Assembly (NCBI GenBank): GCA_007123465.1
Contig: SKLB01000158.1
Span: forward strand, 1-25,820
DNA: 25,820 nt
From: Spirochaetales bacterium
GTDB lineage: Bacteria; Spirochaetota; Spirochaetia; DSM-27196; PWMO01
Reading direction: 5' to 3'
The translations under genes and the position numbers were made by a program. Below are positions 10,201 to 17,005 of this stretch, piece after piece. The notes under the pieces were generated by a model. It was not told the origin of the DNA. It saw only the letters and a program-made list of their open reading frames with translations, and made no database searches. The stretch's first letter is position 1. Each line of letters opens with the position of its first letter.

Positions 10201-12016
10201 CCAGCTGTGACTGCTCGCCGCCATCGGCTTCCACGATGGCGCTGACCACCTCAGCGGCCTCTTCCACCGCGGCGGCTCGCTGCACAGCTTCGGCCAGATC
10301 CAGGTAGTGCCGCAACTGCCGGTCGCGCTCTGAGTGCTGCCATGCATCAACCGATTGCTGCAGCCCTGCCACGGTACGCTCTATCAGGCTGCTGTCGCCC
10401 ACGTACCACACCTCCCAGCGTGACTGATATATCCGCCGCGCCTGGTCGGAGGTGTGTTGCGCAGCGGACAGTCGCTGCGACTGTTCTGCCAGCCCGTGGC
10501 GTGCTCGCTCGAGCCGCAGCGCCGCCTCGGACACGTTGGCAAGCTGATCGCGGTAGCGCTGTTCGGCCGCATCGAGGGCGGCGCCGGCGTCCGTGTACCG
10601 CTGCCGGGTATGCGCTTCGGTGGCGCGCCCGGCGCTGCTATCCTCGGCGTACTGCACTACCGCAGCGGCAACCGCCACACGGTGGTCCAGCATCTCCAGG
10701 CGCTCCTGCAGGCGCGCGATCTCGCGTTGCGCCGGATCGCGAGTCAACAACGGGTAGTGTCCCGCCAGGTCATCGCCCGCCTGCAGCAACGCAGTTTCAG
10801 CGTCCGCCACGCGCTTCTCTGACTCGAGCACCAGCTGCTGCCAGAAGTCGGATTGCTGTTCGATGTGCGCCAGGCTCTCGGCATCGAGCAGATTACTCTG
10901 CAGCAGCCTGCTGCGTTCAGACACCAGAAAGCGCAGATTGGATTCGGCCAGCGCTTTGGTCTGGTAGGCCTGATCAACCCCGTCCAGATGCAGCTGCAGG
11001 CCGCCCAGCAGCTGCGCTGACTGCGACTCGGAGGCCGTTGCCAGATCGTGCATCAGCTGTTGGTAGTCATGCTCAAACCGCGCGGCAGCCTCCGTCCAGC
11101 CGCTGCGGCCGGCTTGCAGCAGTTGGACCATCCGGTTGACCCAGTCTACGCGGGAGTCAGCGATCTCAGCCAGCGCAGCGTCCCACGCGCGTTCGCCATC
11201 GATATAGACAGACTGAGACGCGCTCTCCCAGCGCAACCGCTCCTGCAGCAGGGTTCGCTCAGCGTCGTTCCACTGCTCCAGGCCCTCGGTAAAGCCGCTG
11301 CGGAAGCTCTCTTCCCAGTTCTGCATCTGGACTATCAGCTGTGCCGGAGTTGCTGTCGGATTGCGGTCAGCGTCTATCGACAGTCTCCGGCCAAGATCGT
11401 CTACCAGCCCCTGCGTCTGCCGTGCCAGCGTTTCCACCGTTGCAGCGGCGCTGCCGGACTCGCTCTTGCGGCGCAGTGACCAGCTGTCATTCAGTCTGCT
11501 TGCGAGAAAACTGTTATGCGCAAGCGAGGTCAGCCGCTGCTGTTCGCGCCGGACACGCTGAGCGTAATCATCCAACTGTTCCAGTAGCGTGGCGCGCAGC
11601 GCTTCACGCTGTGGCGCTGCAAACTGCAACACAGCGTGCTCGATATAGTCAATCGAAGCCGCTCTCCAGGCGCCAAACCACGCTGTGCCGCTATCGTCCG
11701 CTGCACGCTGCCAATCTTCAATATCGGTTGTGGCGGAGGTGAAGTCGCGCAGTAGGGGGTCACCGGCCGCGTCGGTGGCAATTGCCCCGTTTTCGATGAC
11801 AAACCCCAGTGCACGGTTGATGCGCTGCAGCTCCCAGGCCAGCAACGGAAAGTCAGGCTGCGGTAGTTCCAGAGGTTGCCGTTCAAAGTGCGGTACGGTG
11901 CCTGCGCCGTGCACAGGCCCGTTGTAGTGGAAATCTTCCGCTGCAAGCTGTGCGGCGTCACCCGCAAAGAGCGCCAGCAGCGTTGCGGCAACCACAAGTA
12001 ACCCCTTTTTCCGCAT
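4211..12016 (-). CDS. Giant exported coiled-coil protein with C-terminal papain-like (CHAP/NlpC-P60-like) domain
   Basis: A 2601-residue protein. Residues 1-26 look like a signal peptide (MRKKGLLVVAATLLALFAG, cleavage near QLAA/ED). Residues ~90-1100 are Gln/Glu/Arg/Leu/Ala-rich heptad coiled coil, with a Trp-Gly-Trp module at residues ~233, ~291 and again at ~1417. A strongly basic patch (KKDTGFIKKLFGSKPWKP) lies near residues 1170-1205. Residues ~1815-1935 are Ala/Gly-rich and hydrophobic, able to insert in or cross a membrane. The last ~140 residues contain FFCNLNTNEY (Cys2471), GHLAPVVGY (His2545) and HVNNVGAYN (Asn2571/2572), the order expected of papain-like amidases or peptidases. The whole resembles the Leptospira 'putative large structural protein' family (TIGR04388) as I remember it. 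The ATG at 12016 lacks a clear ribosome binding site but is placed at the signal peptide; longer in-frame starts would run into the divergent gene. Role unknown: surface structure or contact effector. Confidence 0.85.
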   Translation of the reverse strand: MRKKGLLVVAATLLALFAGDAAQLAAEDFHYNGPVHGAGTVPHFERQPLELPQPDFPLLAWELQRINRALGFVIENGAIATDAAGDPLLRDFTSATTDIEDWQRAADDSGTAWFGAWRAASIDYIEHAVLQFAAPQREALRATLLEQLDDYAQRVRREQQRLTSLAHNSFLASRLNDSWSLRRKSESGSAAATVETLARQTQGLVDDLGRRLSIDADRNPTATPAQLIVQMQNWEESFRSGFTEGLEQWNDAERTLLQERLRWESASQSVYIDGERAWDAALAEIADSRVDWVNRMVQLLQAGRSGWTEAAARFEHDYQQLMHDLATASESQSAQLLGGLQLHLDGVDQAYQTKALAESNLRFLVSERSRLLQSNLLDAESLAHIEQQSDFWQQLVLESEKRVADAETALLQAGDDLAGHYPLLTRDPAQREIARLQERLEMLDHRVAVAAAVVQYAEDSSAGRATEAHTRQRYTDAGAALDAAEQRYRDQLANVSEAALRLERARHGLAEQSQRLSAAQHTSDQARRIYQSRWEVWYVGDSSLIERTVAGLQQSVDAWQHSERDRQLRHYLDLAEAVQRAAAVEEAAEVVSAIVEADGGEQSQLEAALERFAAAEQAKAGSGTDAAIEQLYQTAAAELQRLLLIVDLLQMPQAPSTPSHTQHLQQLIDAAATEPERRLIEEVYHDIYDLVPAWARSLRGEVAAGLVASLEQYELESDPATRFALLQQSGQIPAYLQWAIAQVVPDEHGWQLVRQMMQHTAELLQREGAMQTASASDEAQFQDAFLAREAEVAAQRSRINAMRLELQQWQSDRDGYYRQQLEPAELQADEARASLGREQLEQRRLLGVIDSLTAALSAANGSLGGLNRDVVDARRELQMASELQLYAGGGYALEENDPRAVLQQRIFERDHAALSLETLRQVAAVNSQSAVYPSLDSELSGAMQQLYHLHEVQNYLLMLAEHGAELEREQSRHHQSATGAVRESVDALFSLNLEQALQPDLVFPAADALTDFTMLPLEDYLALAEDYFSYQNEAQWRRRSNEVALWLAALAEFDSALLRDFGLAYYHEQQAKRFDQTGAARIVHAAASDQNFNGLVNHSKVRTSVDQVLAYEARAAFERLQSSDQRFLLYRYFTTIMISGTLSFDPAHILPFIEKDLARIAVQHVEHRARRAERRVKKDTGFIKKLFGSKPWKPIQRRRRQMAKFSAAGESERGAFMQTVQSIADALSRVEAANQAYRSLTLITDTGDSWSLVGRFMESSASPAPRQLEDTLRAAIDGIDVTAADTVDSLVATLLESVDRQLGFAAARVAERSHQLDAYRAVLLREYATRSNALDDNSQHLQRLFAPGAYHRQAEARVGLELATGMAVFSDGGRRNRLALVAAAVYETYQAALSGWFEAEQQRLAVDYEELSRGYHDWEVTMAELYDVGQNEWQRAAGRLVDMRRGWRDEFRRDYHGMEHIWDQKYALLAQSRDQWVTQATRHAVEAGSSSTARQLGIESAALIGELDSIVIPDLSLWTAPDLPGVLLAETRLPDLIALAESAGESPHAVRYTLAGQRPMLHLTVASLRSAEAVADRVSDAVYANAARIAAMQVGRQVDDAQQRIERAVQQANRSTRKRFSDILEAAGYRGSANEFRRRVVVDRSLFGGEKRETQRISGYRDFVAPGFDPGVDLRQSRLEELSGAVVQAMVSEAVENLNLYAQLIFGDHDSIAAGATFDESFMARVEAEARRFAASAQYGSHSDMQGLLAYHIGYAPQMRSGDPGRVRRAGYGETGRIMLRYMRYEADMAHGMAMLESTAWDVPLWDSSGLPIEAPSVRGVATLGVSIAATLLGQPWVALALTAANQAAFATLDTTVAGADAGAAWAQAGRGFAAAAAVSGIGGVFSGFGEYGSGFFEQGLSGISAGGTAMGSTWYGSAAVAGTQQFAATVARSAIESPSFDVEAAFRERAITGYASASLTAAVSRSLESRWTVDRREFSHLEMQTEYDTRALSSLAGAAAGEGLHYALLGDATLNVVNVADLAAIAGRSWTDASGAPLRHGLIEFGVHGNRLTGVALGGSGMDVGVTQLASAAASVEQLFLIKKVQFDIDSASAKWHDLVETTDRALRLDEAFFSGVSPEAGTLAQELERVRRMQSSSNVHTLFLENRADYTERYMDQQLALALAQQDIEASQFLLGTHFDTNGSFELAYSLYQQGAVSAAELFATQKAYAGAEHYDSQTYNQRLQLFLDHFAPDLQRAAEATHSDALLGGMLMADYGGDASAGPLFDGVVYVGQLLGENDLRGVASALDAVAELPQVFAEAVGGGQAGQAVVRYVAQLRELQARGVFAQDNLYDVFTTGDAAARATAAATVADNELVFRAAFRTAGGSSPEATFTHFVADGSSYFEVQAGYRDGTIREVSRKQIEQDQYEHVQRLVEGRGTLTASLAFHDGVQMLYESSGLENLYWQEYDRLDSMARESQRYRGLDFFCNLNTNEYSIAYGAPNLQNYQGRERTANEIHTLLSEGLANANGRFVEVTQTLAATAGQNGLLVIASQPRPTAPGHLAPVVGYEGATRGGNQRRIDLVPHVNNVGAYNERLPITSAFLPDASVSYFMWVPTW
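11075..11320 (-). repeat. Two adjacent copies of a Trp-Gly-Trp module within the giant gene
   Basis: Residues 233-256 (begins NWEESF) and 291-314 (begins DWVNRM) of the giant protein share Trp at position 2, Gly at 13, Trp at 17 and Ala at 20. A third copy at residues 1417-1440 (DNA 7697-7768, begins DWEVTM) matches the second at nine of 24 positions. The similarity is at protein level; the DNA is not obviously repeated, so any duplication is old. Confidence 0.55.
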
Positions 12017-12071
12017 TTGCCGTGCACTTTTTGCCGTTTGCGCTGCGTTAACGCGCGTTATAGGGGACACT
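12017..12071. promoter_or_regulatory. Divergent regulatory region with overlapping palindromes
   Basis: The 55 bases between the giant gene and the pump operon. Two perfect palindromes overlap here: GCGTTAACGC (12045-12054) and TAACGCGCGTTA (12049-12060). On the minus strand TATAAC (12062-12057) is a five-of-six -10 box for the giant gene, adjoining the palindromes, so a bound regulator there could block that promoter; no good -35 is evident. On the plus side TTTGCCGT occurs twice (12016-12023 and 12030-12037). The plus ribosome binding site AGGGGA is at 12062-12067. A -35/-10 pair for the plus operon could not be assigned. Confidence 0.45.
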
Positions 12072-12725
12072 ATGAAACGGGAATGGTTCAGGTACACGTT
12101 ACTCCTCCTCATGCTTTCGCTCACCGTAGCGATCAACAGCTGCTCTGCAGGCTCGCACCAGGTCGACCAGGCTGCGGATGACGGCTATGCGCGAGCGCTG
12201 CAACACTATCGCGCCGGACGGCTCGCGGCGGCACAGCGCATACTGGAGCAGCTGCCCCGCGCAGCGCGGCAGAGCGCGCACACGTCTCATCTGACAGCGC
12301 GCGTGCTGTTGCTGCAGGACGCTCCCGCCGAGGCGCAGCGGGTTCTGCTGCGCTCGATAGAGCGACATCCTCATCACATAGACACGCGAAAATTGCTCGT
12401 GAAAATTCAGCTTTCGCAGCAAAACTTTGAAGCAGCAGAAAGAAATGTGCTGTTTCTCTTTTCACAGTCCGCTGAGGACCCGGAAGTACTGCTGCTGATG
12501 GCGCGCGTTGCAGCTTCCGGCGGGGAGGTTGGCGCCGCCATCGACCTCTATCGCCGCTCGCTGCTGTTCAGCGAGCGGCTGGCGGAAGCCCGGATCGAAC
12601 TGGCGCACATCTACCGCAGCGCCGGATTGAATCAGCGTGCTGACGCGGAATTGCAACTGGCCCTGAGGCTGCTGGCCGATGATCACCCGCTGCAGCGGCC
12701 GGTTACATCGCTACTGCAGAAGTAG
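12072..12725 (+). CDS. TPR-repeat lipoprotein, first gene of the pump operon
   Basis: A 217-residue protein with a lipoprotein signal: basic MKREWFR, a Leu-rich core, and lipobox INSC with Cys24. The mature part (residues ~38-210) is all helical with tetratricopeptide-type units such as ARALQHYRAGRLAAAQRILEQ, NFEAAERNVLFLF, GEVGAAIDLYRRSLLFS and AEARIELAHIYRSAGL. TPRs are protein-binding scaffolds, so this is a candidate assembly or accessory factor for the machine encoded downstream. The ATG at 12072 has AGGGGA five to six bases upstream. The stop is 10 bases before the GTG start of the TolC-like gene, whose ribosome binding site overlaps this stop codon, so the genes are very likely coupled. 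The lipobox lacks the usual Leu at -3, as is common in spirochaete lipoproteins. Confidence 0.88.
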   Translation: MKREWFRYTLLLLMLSLTVAINSCSAGSHQVDQAADDGYARALQHYRAGRLAAAQRILEQLPRAARQSAHTSHLTARVLLLQDAPAEAQRVLLRSIERHPHHIDTRKLLVKIQLSQQNFEAAERNVLFLFSQSAEDPEVLLLMARVAASGGEVGAAIDLYRRSLLFSERLAEARIELAHIYRSAGLNQRADAELQLALRLLADDHPLQRPVTSLLQK

Positions 12726-12735
12726 GAGAGCCACT

Positions 12736-14175
12736 GTGTTGAGAAGAGCTCTGGCTGAACGCCGTACGGTCCGCTATCTGGTTGTTGTGCTGATCCTGTT
12801 GGGCCGGGCTGCCGCCCCGGCGGCAGCCGATCTCCCGCCAGGCACGCAGTCAATCACCATCGATAGCGCGATAGCGCGTGCACTGGAGGTGGACAGCGAG
12901 CTGAAGAACCTGCGACTGCTCCACCAGCTCGACGCTGCGCGCTATCGAGTATCGGCGCGCGAGTTTCTGCCGCGCCTCTCGATCAGCTACAGCGGCCTCG
13001 ATTCGGTGAGCTACGCCGCAACAGACTCGCATTCGCGGCGCCTCACGCTGGGCGTTCAGCAGCTGGTCTACAGCGCCGGCAGCCGGATCCGCGGCAGAAA
13101 ACTGCGCCGCATGCAACTTGATATCGAGGAGCTGGCGCTGCTGGCCGCTGCCGAACGGGTAGCGCTCAACGTAATCGAACTATTCGCTGACTACCTGCTG
13201 CTGCAGCACAAGAACGCGATACTGCAGCAGACCTGGGAGCTCTCGCAGCAGCAACGTGAGATTGCCGCACGCGAGCTTGCCCTCGGGACAGTGAGTGAAC
13301 TGCACTATCTGGAAATCGATCTGCTCTCGCAGGACCTGCAACTGGAACTGCAGCAGGCGCGCAGCCGGCAACGGCGAACCAAAGTGCGTTTTCAGCAACT
13401 GCTGCGCATCGAACAGCCGAGCCAAAGCGCGCCGCACGGGCGCATCGACACCGAGTTTCGCGGCTATATCGATAGCGCCGCGATCGAACTCTACCGCGCA
13501 CGGGCGCGAACGGACAACCTCGACATTCTGCGCGCGCAAAAGGACCTGCAGGCGGCAGTCGAACAGCAGCGCCGGGCACGGCTGACCTGGCTCCCCGATA
13601 TTCGCCTCAACGCCGATGTAACCTCATCGGCAGACCGCTTTCCGCTCAGCGAGCACGGTTACAGCGTCGGCGTAACGTTTGACTTTGCAGTCCCGGTTGT
13701 ACCGGCAGAAACCACCGTCAGTGCAGGCCGGCAGTCTGCAACCGAGCGCTCACGCTCCGTGTCGGGGACTGTACGCCCCGGAGACAACCTCGACGCAATC
13801 TTCAGCCGCACCTCAGCCGACATCGAAGTCGCGCGCAAACAGACCCAGCACGATGACCTGCTGCAGCAGAGCGACAGCGCCCTGACCGAACTGGCGGTTG
13901 AGCTGGACCATCATCACCTGGCACTGAGCCTGCTGCAAGCGCGTGGCAGCGTTGAGTCGCGGCGATCGGAGATTGAGCGCCTGCGGCTGCAGCTGGGCGA
14001 GATAACCCGCGTAGCGTTCCTCGAGGCGGAAATCGCGCAAGCCCATCTCTCCATCGCGCTGACGCAAACGGTAGTGGCGCTGTTCCGCACCGAAGTTGCG
14101 ATTCTGCAGCTGTCCGGTTCTGGTAGCTTCGACCAGCTGTACAACCGGCTGATTGTCAGCGGAGAACCCACATGA
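12736..14175 (+). CDS. TolC-like outer-membrane efflux protein
   Basis: A 479-residue outer-membrane factor forming the exit duct of a tripartite pump. A signal peptide (RYLVVVLILLGRAAAPAAA, cleavage before DLPPG) is followed by two Gln/Leu/Arg/Ala-rich helical halves of the outer-membrane efflux protein (OEP) type. The first contains the opening ITIDSAIARALEVDSELKNL and the sequences SYSGLDSVSY and LTLGVQQLVYSAG, typical of the beta-barrel edge strands. The second half has LTWLPDIRLNADVTSS and GVTFDFAVPV. Length is normal. I use the GTG at 12736, which has TAGGAG seven bases upstream; the frame stays open further upstream, but only inside the preceding gene and without a signal peptide at its start. 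A 40-residue Ser/Thr/Arg-rich insert (near residues 335-375) between barrel strands and helices is unusual. The stop overlaps the next start (ATGA). Confidence 0.92.
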   Translation: MLRRALAERRTVRYLVVVLILLGRAAAPAAADLPPGTQSITIDSAIARALEVDSELKNLRLLHQLDAARYRVSAREFLPRLSISYSGLDSVSYAATDSHSRRLTLGVQQLVYSAGSRIRGRKLRRMQLDIEELALLAAAERVALNVIELFADYLLLQHKNAILQQTWELSQQQREIAARELALGTVSELHYLEIDLLSQDLQLELQQARSRQRRTKVRFQQLLRIEQPSQSAPHGRIDTEFRGYIDSAAIELYRARARTDNLDILRAQKDLQAAVEQQRRARLTWLPDIRLNADVTSSADRFPLSEHGYSVGVTFDFAVPVVPAETTVSAGRQSATERSRSVSGTVRPGDNLDAIFSRTSADIEVARKQTQHDDLLQQSDSALTELAVELDHHHLALSLLQARGSVESRRSEIERLRLQLGEITRVAFLEAEIAQAHLSIALTQTVVALFRTEVAILQLSGSGSFDQLYNRLIVSGEPT

Positions 14176-15560
14176 TTCCGCGGCAACACTCTGCGCTGCG
14201 GATAGCCCGGCTTATCTCGGGACTGCTGCCGGCGCTGGCACTGATTACCACCGCTGGCTGCGCGCGGTCCGAATCGCCGCAAGCGAACAACAGCGCCCCG
14301 CTGGTTGAGGTAACCGCAGTACACATGCAACGGGTACGGCCGCAGATCGAGACCTTCGGCACTCTGTCGCATGTGGGAAAGGTCGAAGTGTTTCCCACAA
14401 CCGAGGCACGCGTGCAGGCTATTGCGGTAGAGGAAGGTCAGAGTGTAGCGGCGGGGCAGCTGCTGGCGCAGCTGGACAGCCGACGCATCGAAATAGCACG
14501 CGACCAGACGCTGGCTTTGATCGCTTCCAGACGCGCGGCTGAAGCGCTGGCCTTTGAGCAGCTGCGCGAAGGCAGACGCGCCGCGGAGGCCCAGATGATT
14601 CTGATCGAAAAGGCCTCCCTGGAGCTGGAGCAACGGCGCACCGAGTACGACGCGGTTGCCGAGCTTCTGGGCCGCCGCAAACAGCTTCACGCCATTGGTG
14701 GAGTTGCCGCAAGCGAGATCGATGCGCTGCAGACCCAGTACCAGCGTAGCCTGACCGAAGAACGGCAAGCCGCCAACGACCTGGCGCTGCGCACAATCGG
14801 CTACCGGGACCAGGACATTCACGACGCCGGACTGGCGATACCGGCCTCCAACGCGCAGCGAGCCGCAGTGCTGATCGAGCTGAACACCAGCACGCTGCGC
14901 GCCCGGCTTGAGGTGGCGCGCGCGGAGCTGCTGTCGGCTCAAGCCGAGCTACGCCGCATCGAGGTATCCCTGGCCGAGACTTCTGTGCAATCGCCCATCG
15001 ACGGTGTGGTTGCCAGTCGCGGCATGGACGTTGGCGGGCAGGCACATCCACAGACAATGCTGTTCGCTCTGCTCGATACCACACGCCTCTACGTGCAGAC
15101 CAGTATCCGTGAAGAACAGCTGCCGCTGGTGGCAATCGGCAACCGCGCGCAAGTGCACGTCGGCCGCCGGCAGCCCCTCACAGTCGGCGGCAGCGTTCAG
15201 CTGATAGCACCCTACCTGGATCCCGGATCGCGAAGCGCCCGGGTACGCGTTCTGTTGGACCACCACAGCGGGCACCTGCTGCTGCCCGGCATGTTCGCGC
15301 GGGTAGAGATCGACACCGAAGTACCGCAACAGGCGGCGATAGTACCATTCTCGGCGCTGTCACGCGATCACGCCGAACAGCAACAGGTGTTTCTGGTTCG
15401 CAACGGACTGCTGTTCTCGACCCCGATCTCGGTAGTCAGCAACGTAAACGGCAGCGTTGCAGTGCGCGGTGATCTCCACGCCGGCGATAGCATCGTTCTG
15501 CACCCGCGGTCGACCTATCACGACGGCATGCAGGTTACCGTACTGGAGGAACAGGAATGA
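14172..15560 (+). CDS. RND efflux periplasmic adaptor (membrane fusion protein), lipoprotein
   Basis: A 462-residue adaptor of the HlyD/AcrA type that joins an inner-membrane RND permease to the TolC-like duct. It has a lipoprotein signal with lipobox TAGC and Cys30. The first half of the lipoyl (barrel-sandwich) domain is near residues 75-103 (ARVQAIAVEEGQSVAAGQLLAQLD). A long helical hairpin follows (~105-268), and the second lipoyl half is at ~271-300 (SPIDGVVASRGMDVGG). The beta-barrel (~303-385, ending in LPGMFARVEI) and a membrane-proximal domain (~386-455) complete the order. The hairpin is longer than the AcrA one and broken around residues 207-240, so the tube may be longer than usual. 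The ATG at 14172 overlaps the stop of the TolC-like gene by four bases (ATGA), and its own stop overlaps the next ATG in the same way. Confidence 0.93.
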   Translation: MIPRQHSALRIARLISGLLPALALITTAGCARSESPQANNSAPLVEVTAVHMQRVRPQIETFGTLSHVGKVEVFPTTEARVQAIAVEEGQSVAAGQLLAQLDSRRIEIARDQTLALIASRRAAEALAFEQLREGRRAAEAQMILIEKASLELEQRRTEYDAVAELLGRRKQLHAIGGVAASEIDALQTQYQRSLTEERQAANDLALRTIGYRDQDIHDAGLAIPASNAQRAAVLIELNTSTLRARLEVARAELLSAQAELRRIEVSLAETSVQSPIDGVVASRGMDVGGQAHPQTMLFALLDTTRLYVQTSIREEQLPLVAIGNRAQVHVGRRQPLTVGGSVQLIAPYLDPGSRSARVRVLLDHHSGHLLLPGMFARVEIDTEVPQQAAIVPFSALSRDHAEQQQVFLVRNGLLFSTPISVVSNVNGSVAVRGDLHAGDSIVLHPRSTYHDGMQVTVLEEQE

Positions 15561-17005
15561 ATTGTCTACGCCGTGCGGCGCTTGCTCTGGGACACAGGGC
15601 GGTATCCACGCTGGCGCTGCTACTGCTGGTTTCAGGCTGCAGCCTGCTGGCGTTCCCCGACGCCTCGGACATCCGCTATCATCCCTCCGGTCGCAACCAG
15701 GTGCTGGCGCGCGAGGACCAGCCGTGGGTCGAATTCGGGTTTGCGGTAGATCGCCGCTCGGCCGAACAGCTGCTGTCGCTGCGGTTCCTGGACCAGAGTG
15801 TCAGCGGCAGGCTGACGTGGCGAGGGTCGCGGCTGCTGTTTGTCGCCGAGCCGCCGCTGGTGGTCGGGCGCCGCTATCAGCTGCACTTCAGCGGAACCTT
15901 TCAGGATCGTTCCGGCAGCAACTACCGGGCGGCTACCGTCATTCCGTTCTACTTTGTCAGCGCAACCGAGACAGCGCCGCGTGTGCTCGAGACGGTTCCG
16001 GCTTCCGGTGCCCGCATCGCTGCGGACCAACCGGTTGTAGTCCGCTTCAGCAAGCCGATGGCAATGCAGCAGGTGGAACGCAGCCTCTCGCCGCGACCCG
16101 GCACCGAGTTCAGGGGCAGTTGGAACCAGCAGCATACCGAGCTGACGCTTACACCACTGACCGGTTGGCGCAACGGTACAACGCTCAACTTCACGTTCAG
16201 CAACGAGACCAGCGATTTCAACGCTATACCGATGGAGCGCGCGCTGAATCTGACGTACCAGGTCCATGACGGCAGCGCGCGGCCAGAAGTCTCGGCGCTG
16301 GAATCGATAGCAGCTGACTTCGGAGCCGACCCGCCGCTGGCCGGTCCGGGAGTCAACCTGCTGCAATCCGGGGCCACCCTGGATGAAGAATCGGCGATAC
16401 GCGTAACCTTCACTGCCGCCATGGACGCACAGGCAACCCAACGCGCCTTTACTATCCAGCCGAGTGTTGCAGGCAGCTTCTACTGGCCGCGTTCCGACGT
16501 CATGGTGTTTGTACCGGTCCAGCGCTACCAGACCGGCATCGACTACCTGCTCTCGCTGTCAACTCAGGCAGCCGATCGGGCCGGCAACCGCCTGCGGCAG
16601 GAGGTATCGCTTATCGTTGGAGCGTCGATTGCCCAACCGCGGCTGCTGCAGCTGAGCCTTCTGGCGCTTGACGGTGGGTCCCTGAGCAGTTTCAGTGATC
16701 ACAGCGCGCACCAGCTGACTCCCGGCTTGCCACCTCATTACCCGTACACACTGGTGCTGCGCTTCTCGCATCCCTTTACCAGTGATCGAGACAAGCTGGC
16801 GCTGCTCGACGCCGTTTCGCTGATCTCGCTGTTGCCCGGATCTTTCAGCAATCCCTATCGCGCCGGTTACAGCTGGATCAGTGATACTCTACTCTCGGTC
16901 ACATTCCACCAGCTCTCCGTGTCAACGGCCAATCGACGCAACTACCTGCTGCTGAGCGTACCCGTTGACGTGCGGCAGCTGTTTGTCACCGGGGAGCAGC
17001 AATGA
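15557..17005 (+). CDS. Ig-like (SbsA/Big_5-type) lipoprotein A in RND operon
   Basis: A 482-residue lipoprotein with lipobox VSGC and Cys28. The mature part is beta-rich, with three units of the bacterial Ig-like Big_5 (SbsA) type at about residues 42-134, 140-237 and 280-355. The second has the classic signatures: ETVPASG, VVVRFSKPM (residues 160-168), and LTLTPLTGWRNGTTLNFTF. The third has IRVTFTAAMDA and ending YLLSLSTQAADRAGN. About 125 C-terminal residues (360-482) do not match a domain I know. Such domains usually serve as spacers or binding modules; no enzyme motif is seen. It is fused into the operon by 4-base overlaps on both sides (ATGA at 15557 and 17002), so it is made in step with the adaptor and permeases. 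It is probably anchored at the inner face of the outer membrane or on the surface. Confidence 0.85.
   Translation: MNCLRRAALALGHRAVSTLALLLLVSGCSLLAFPDASDIRYHPSGRNQVLAREDQPWVEFGFAVDRRSAEQLLSLRFLDQSVSGRLTWRGSRLLFVAEPPLVVGRRYQLHFSGTFQDRSGSNYRAATVIPFYFVSATETAPRVLETVPASGARIAADQPVVVRFSKPMAMQQVERSLSPRPGTEFRGSWNQQHTELTLTPLTGWRNGTTLNFTFSNETSDFNAIPMERALNLTYQVHDGSARPEVSALESIAADFGADPPLAGPGVNLLQSGATLDEESAIRVTFTAAMDAQATQRAFTIQPSVAGSFYWPRSDVMVFVPVQRYQTGIDYLLSLSTQAADRAGNRLRQEVSLIVGASIAQPRLLQLSLLALDGGSLSSFSDHSAHQLTPGLPPHYPYTLVLRFSHPFTSDRDKLALLDAVSLISLLPGSFSNPYRAGYSWISDTLLSVTFHQLSVSTANRRNYLLLSVPVDVRQLFVTGEQQ

Noticed and set aside
10342..11139. 265-codon open frame on the plus strand opposite the giant gene
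   Set aside because: Ala/Arg/Pro-rich translation typical of a shadow frame in a GC-rich coiled-coil gene; no start signal.
12017..12136. Longer start for the giant gene, including a GTG at 12097 with GAGGAG upstream
   Set aside because: The GAGGAG is the complement of Leu codons (CTCCTC) in the signal peptide of the divergent lipoprotein, and the longer start would place some 27 polar residues before the signal peptide.
12679..12735. Upstream extension of the TolC-like gene
   Set aside because: Would overlap the TPR lipoprotein by 47 bases and hide the signal peptide; the GTG at 12736 has a good ribosome binding site.
13914..14942. 342-codon open frame on the minus strand opposite the TolC-like and adaptor genes
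   Set aside because: Both genes on the plus strand are secure by family motifs; the antisense translation shows no motif or signal peptide.
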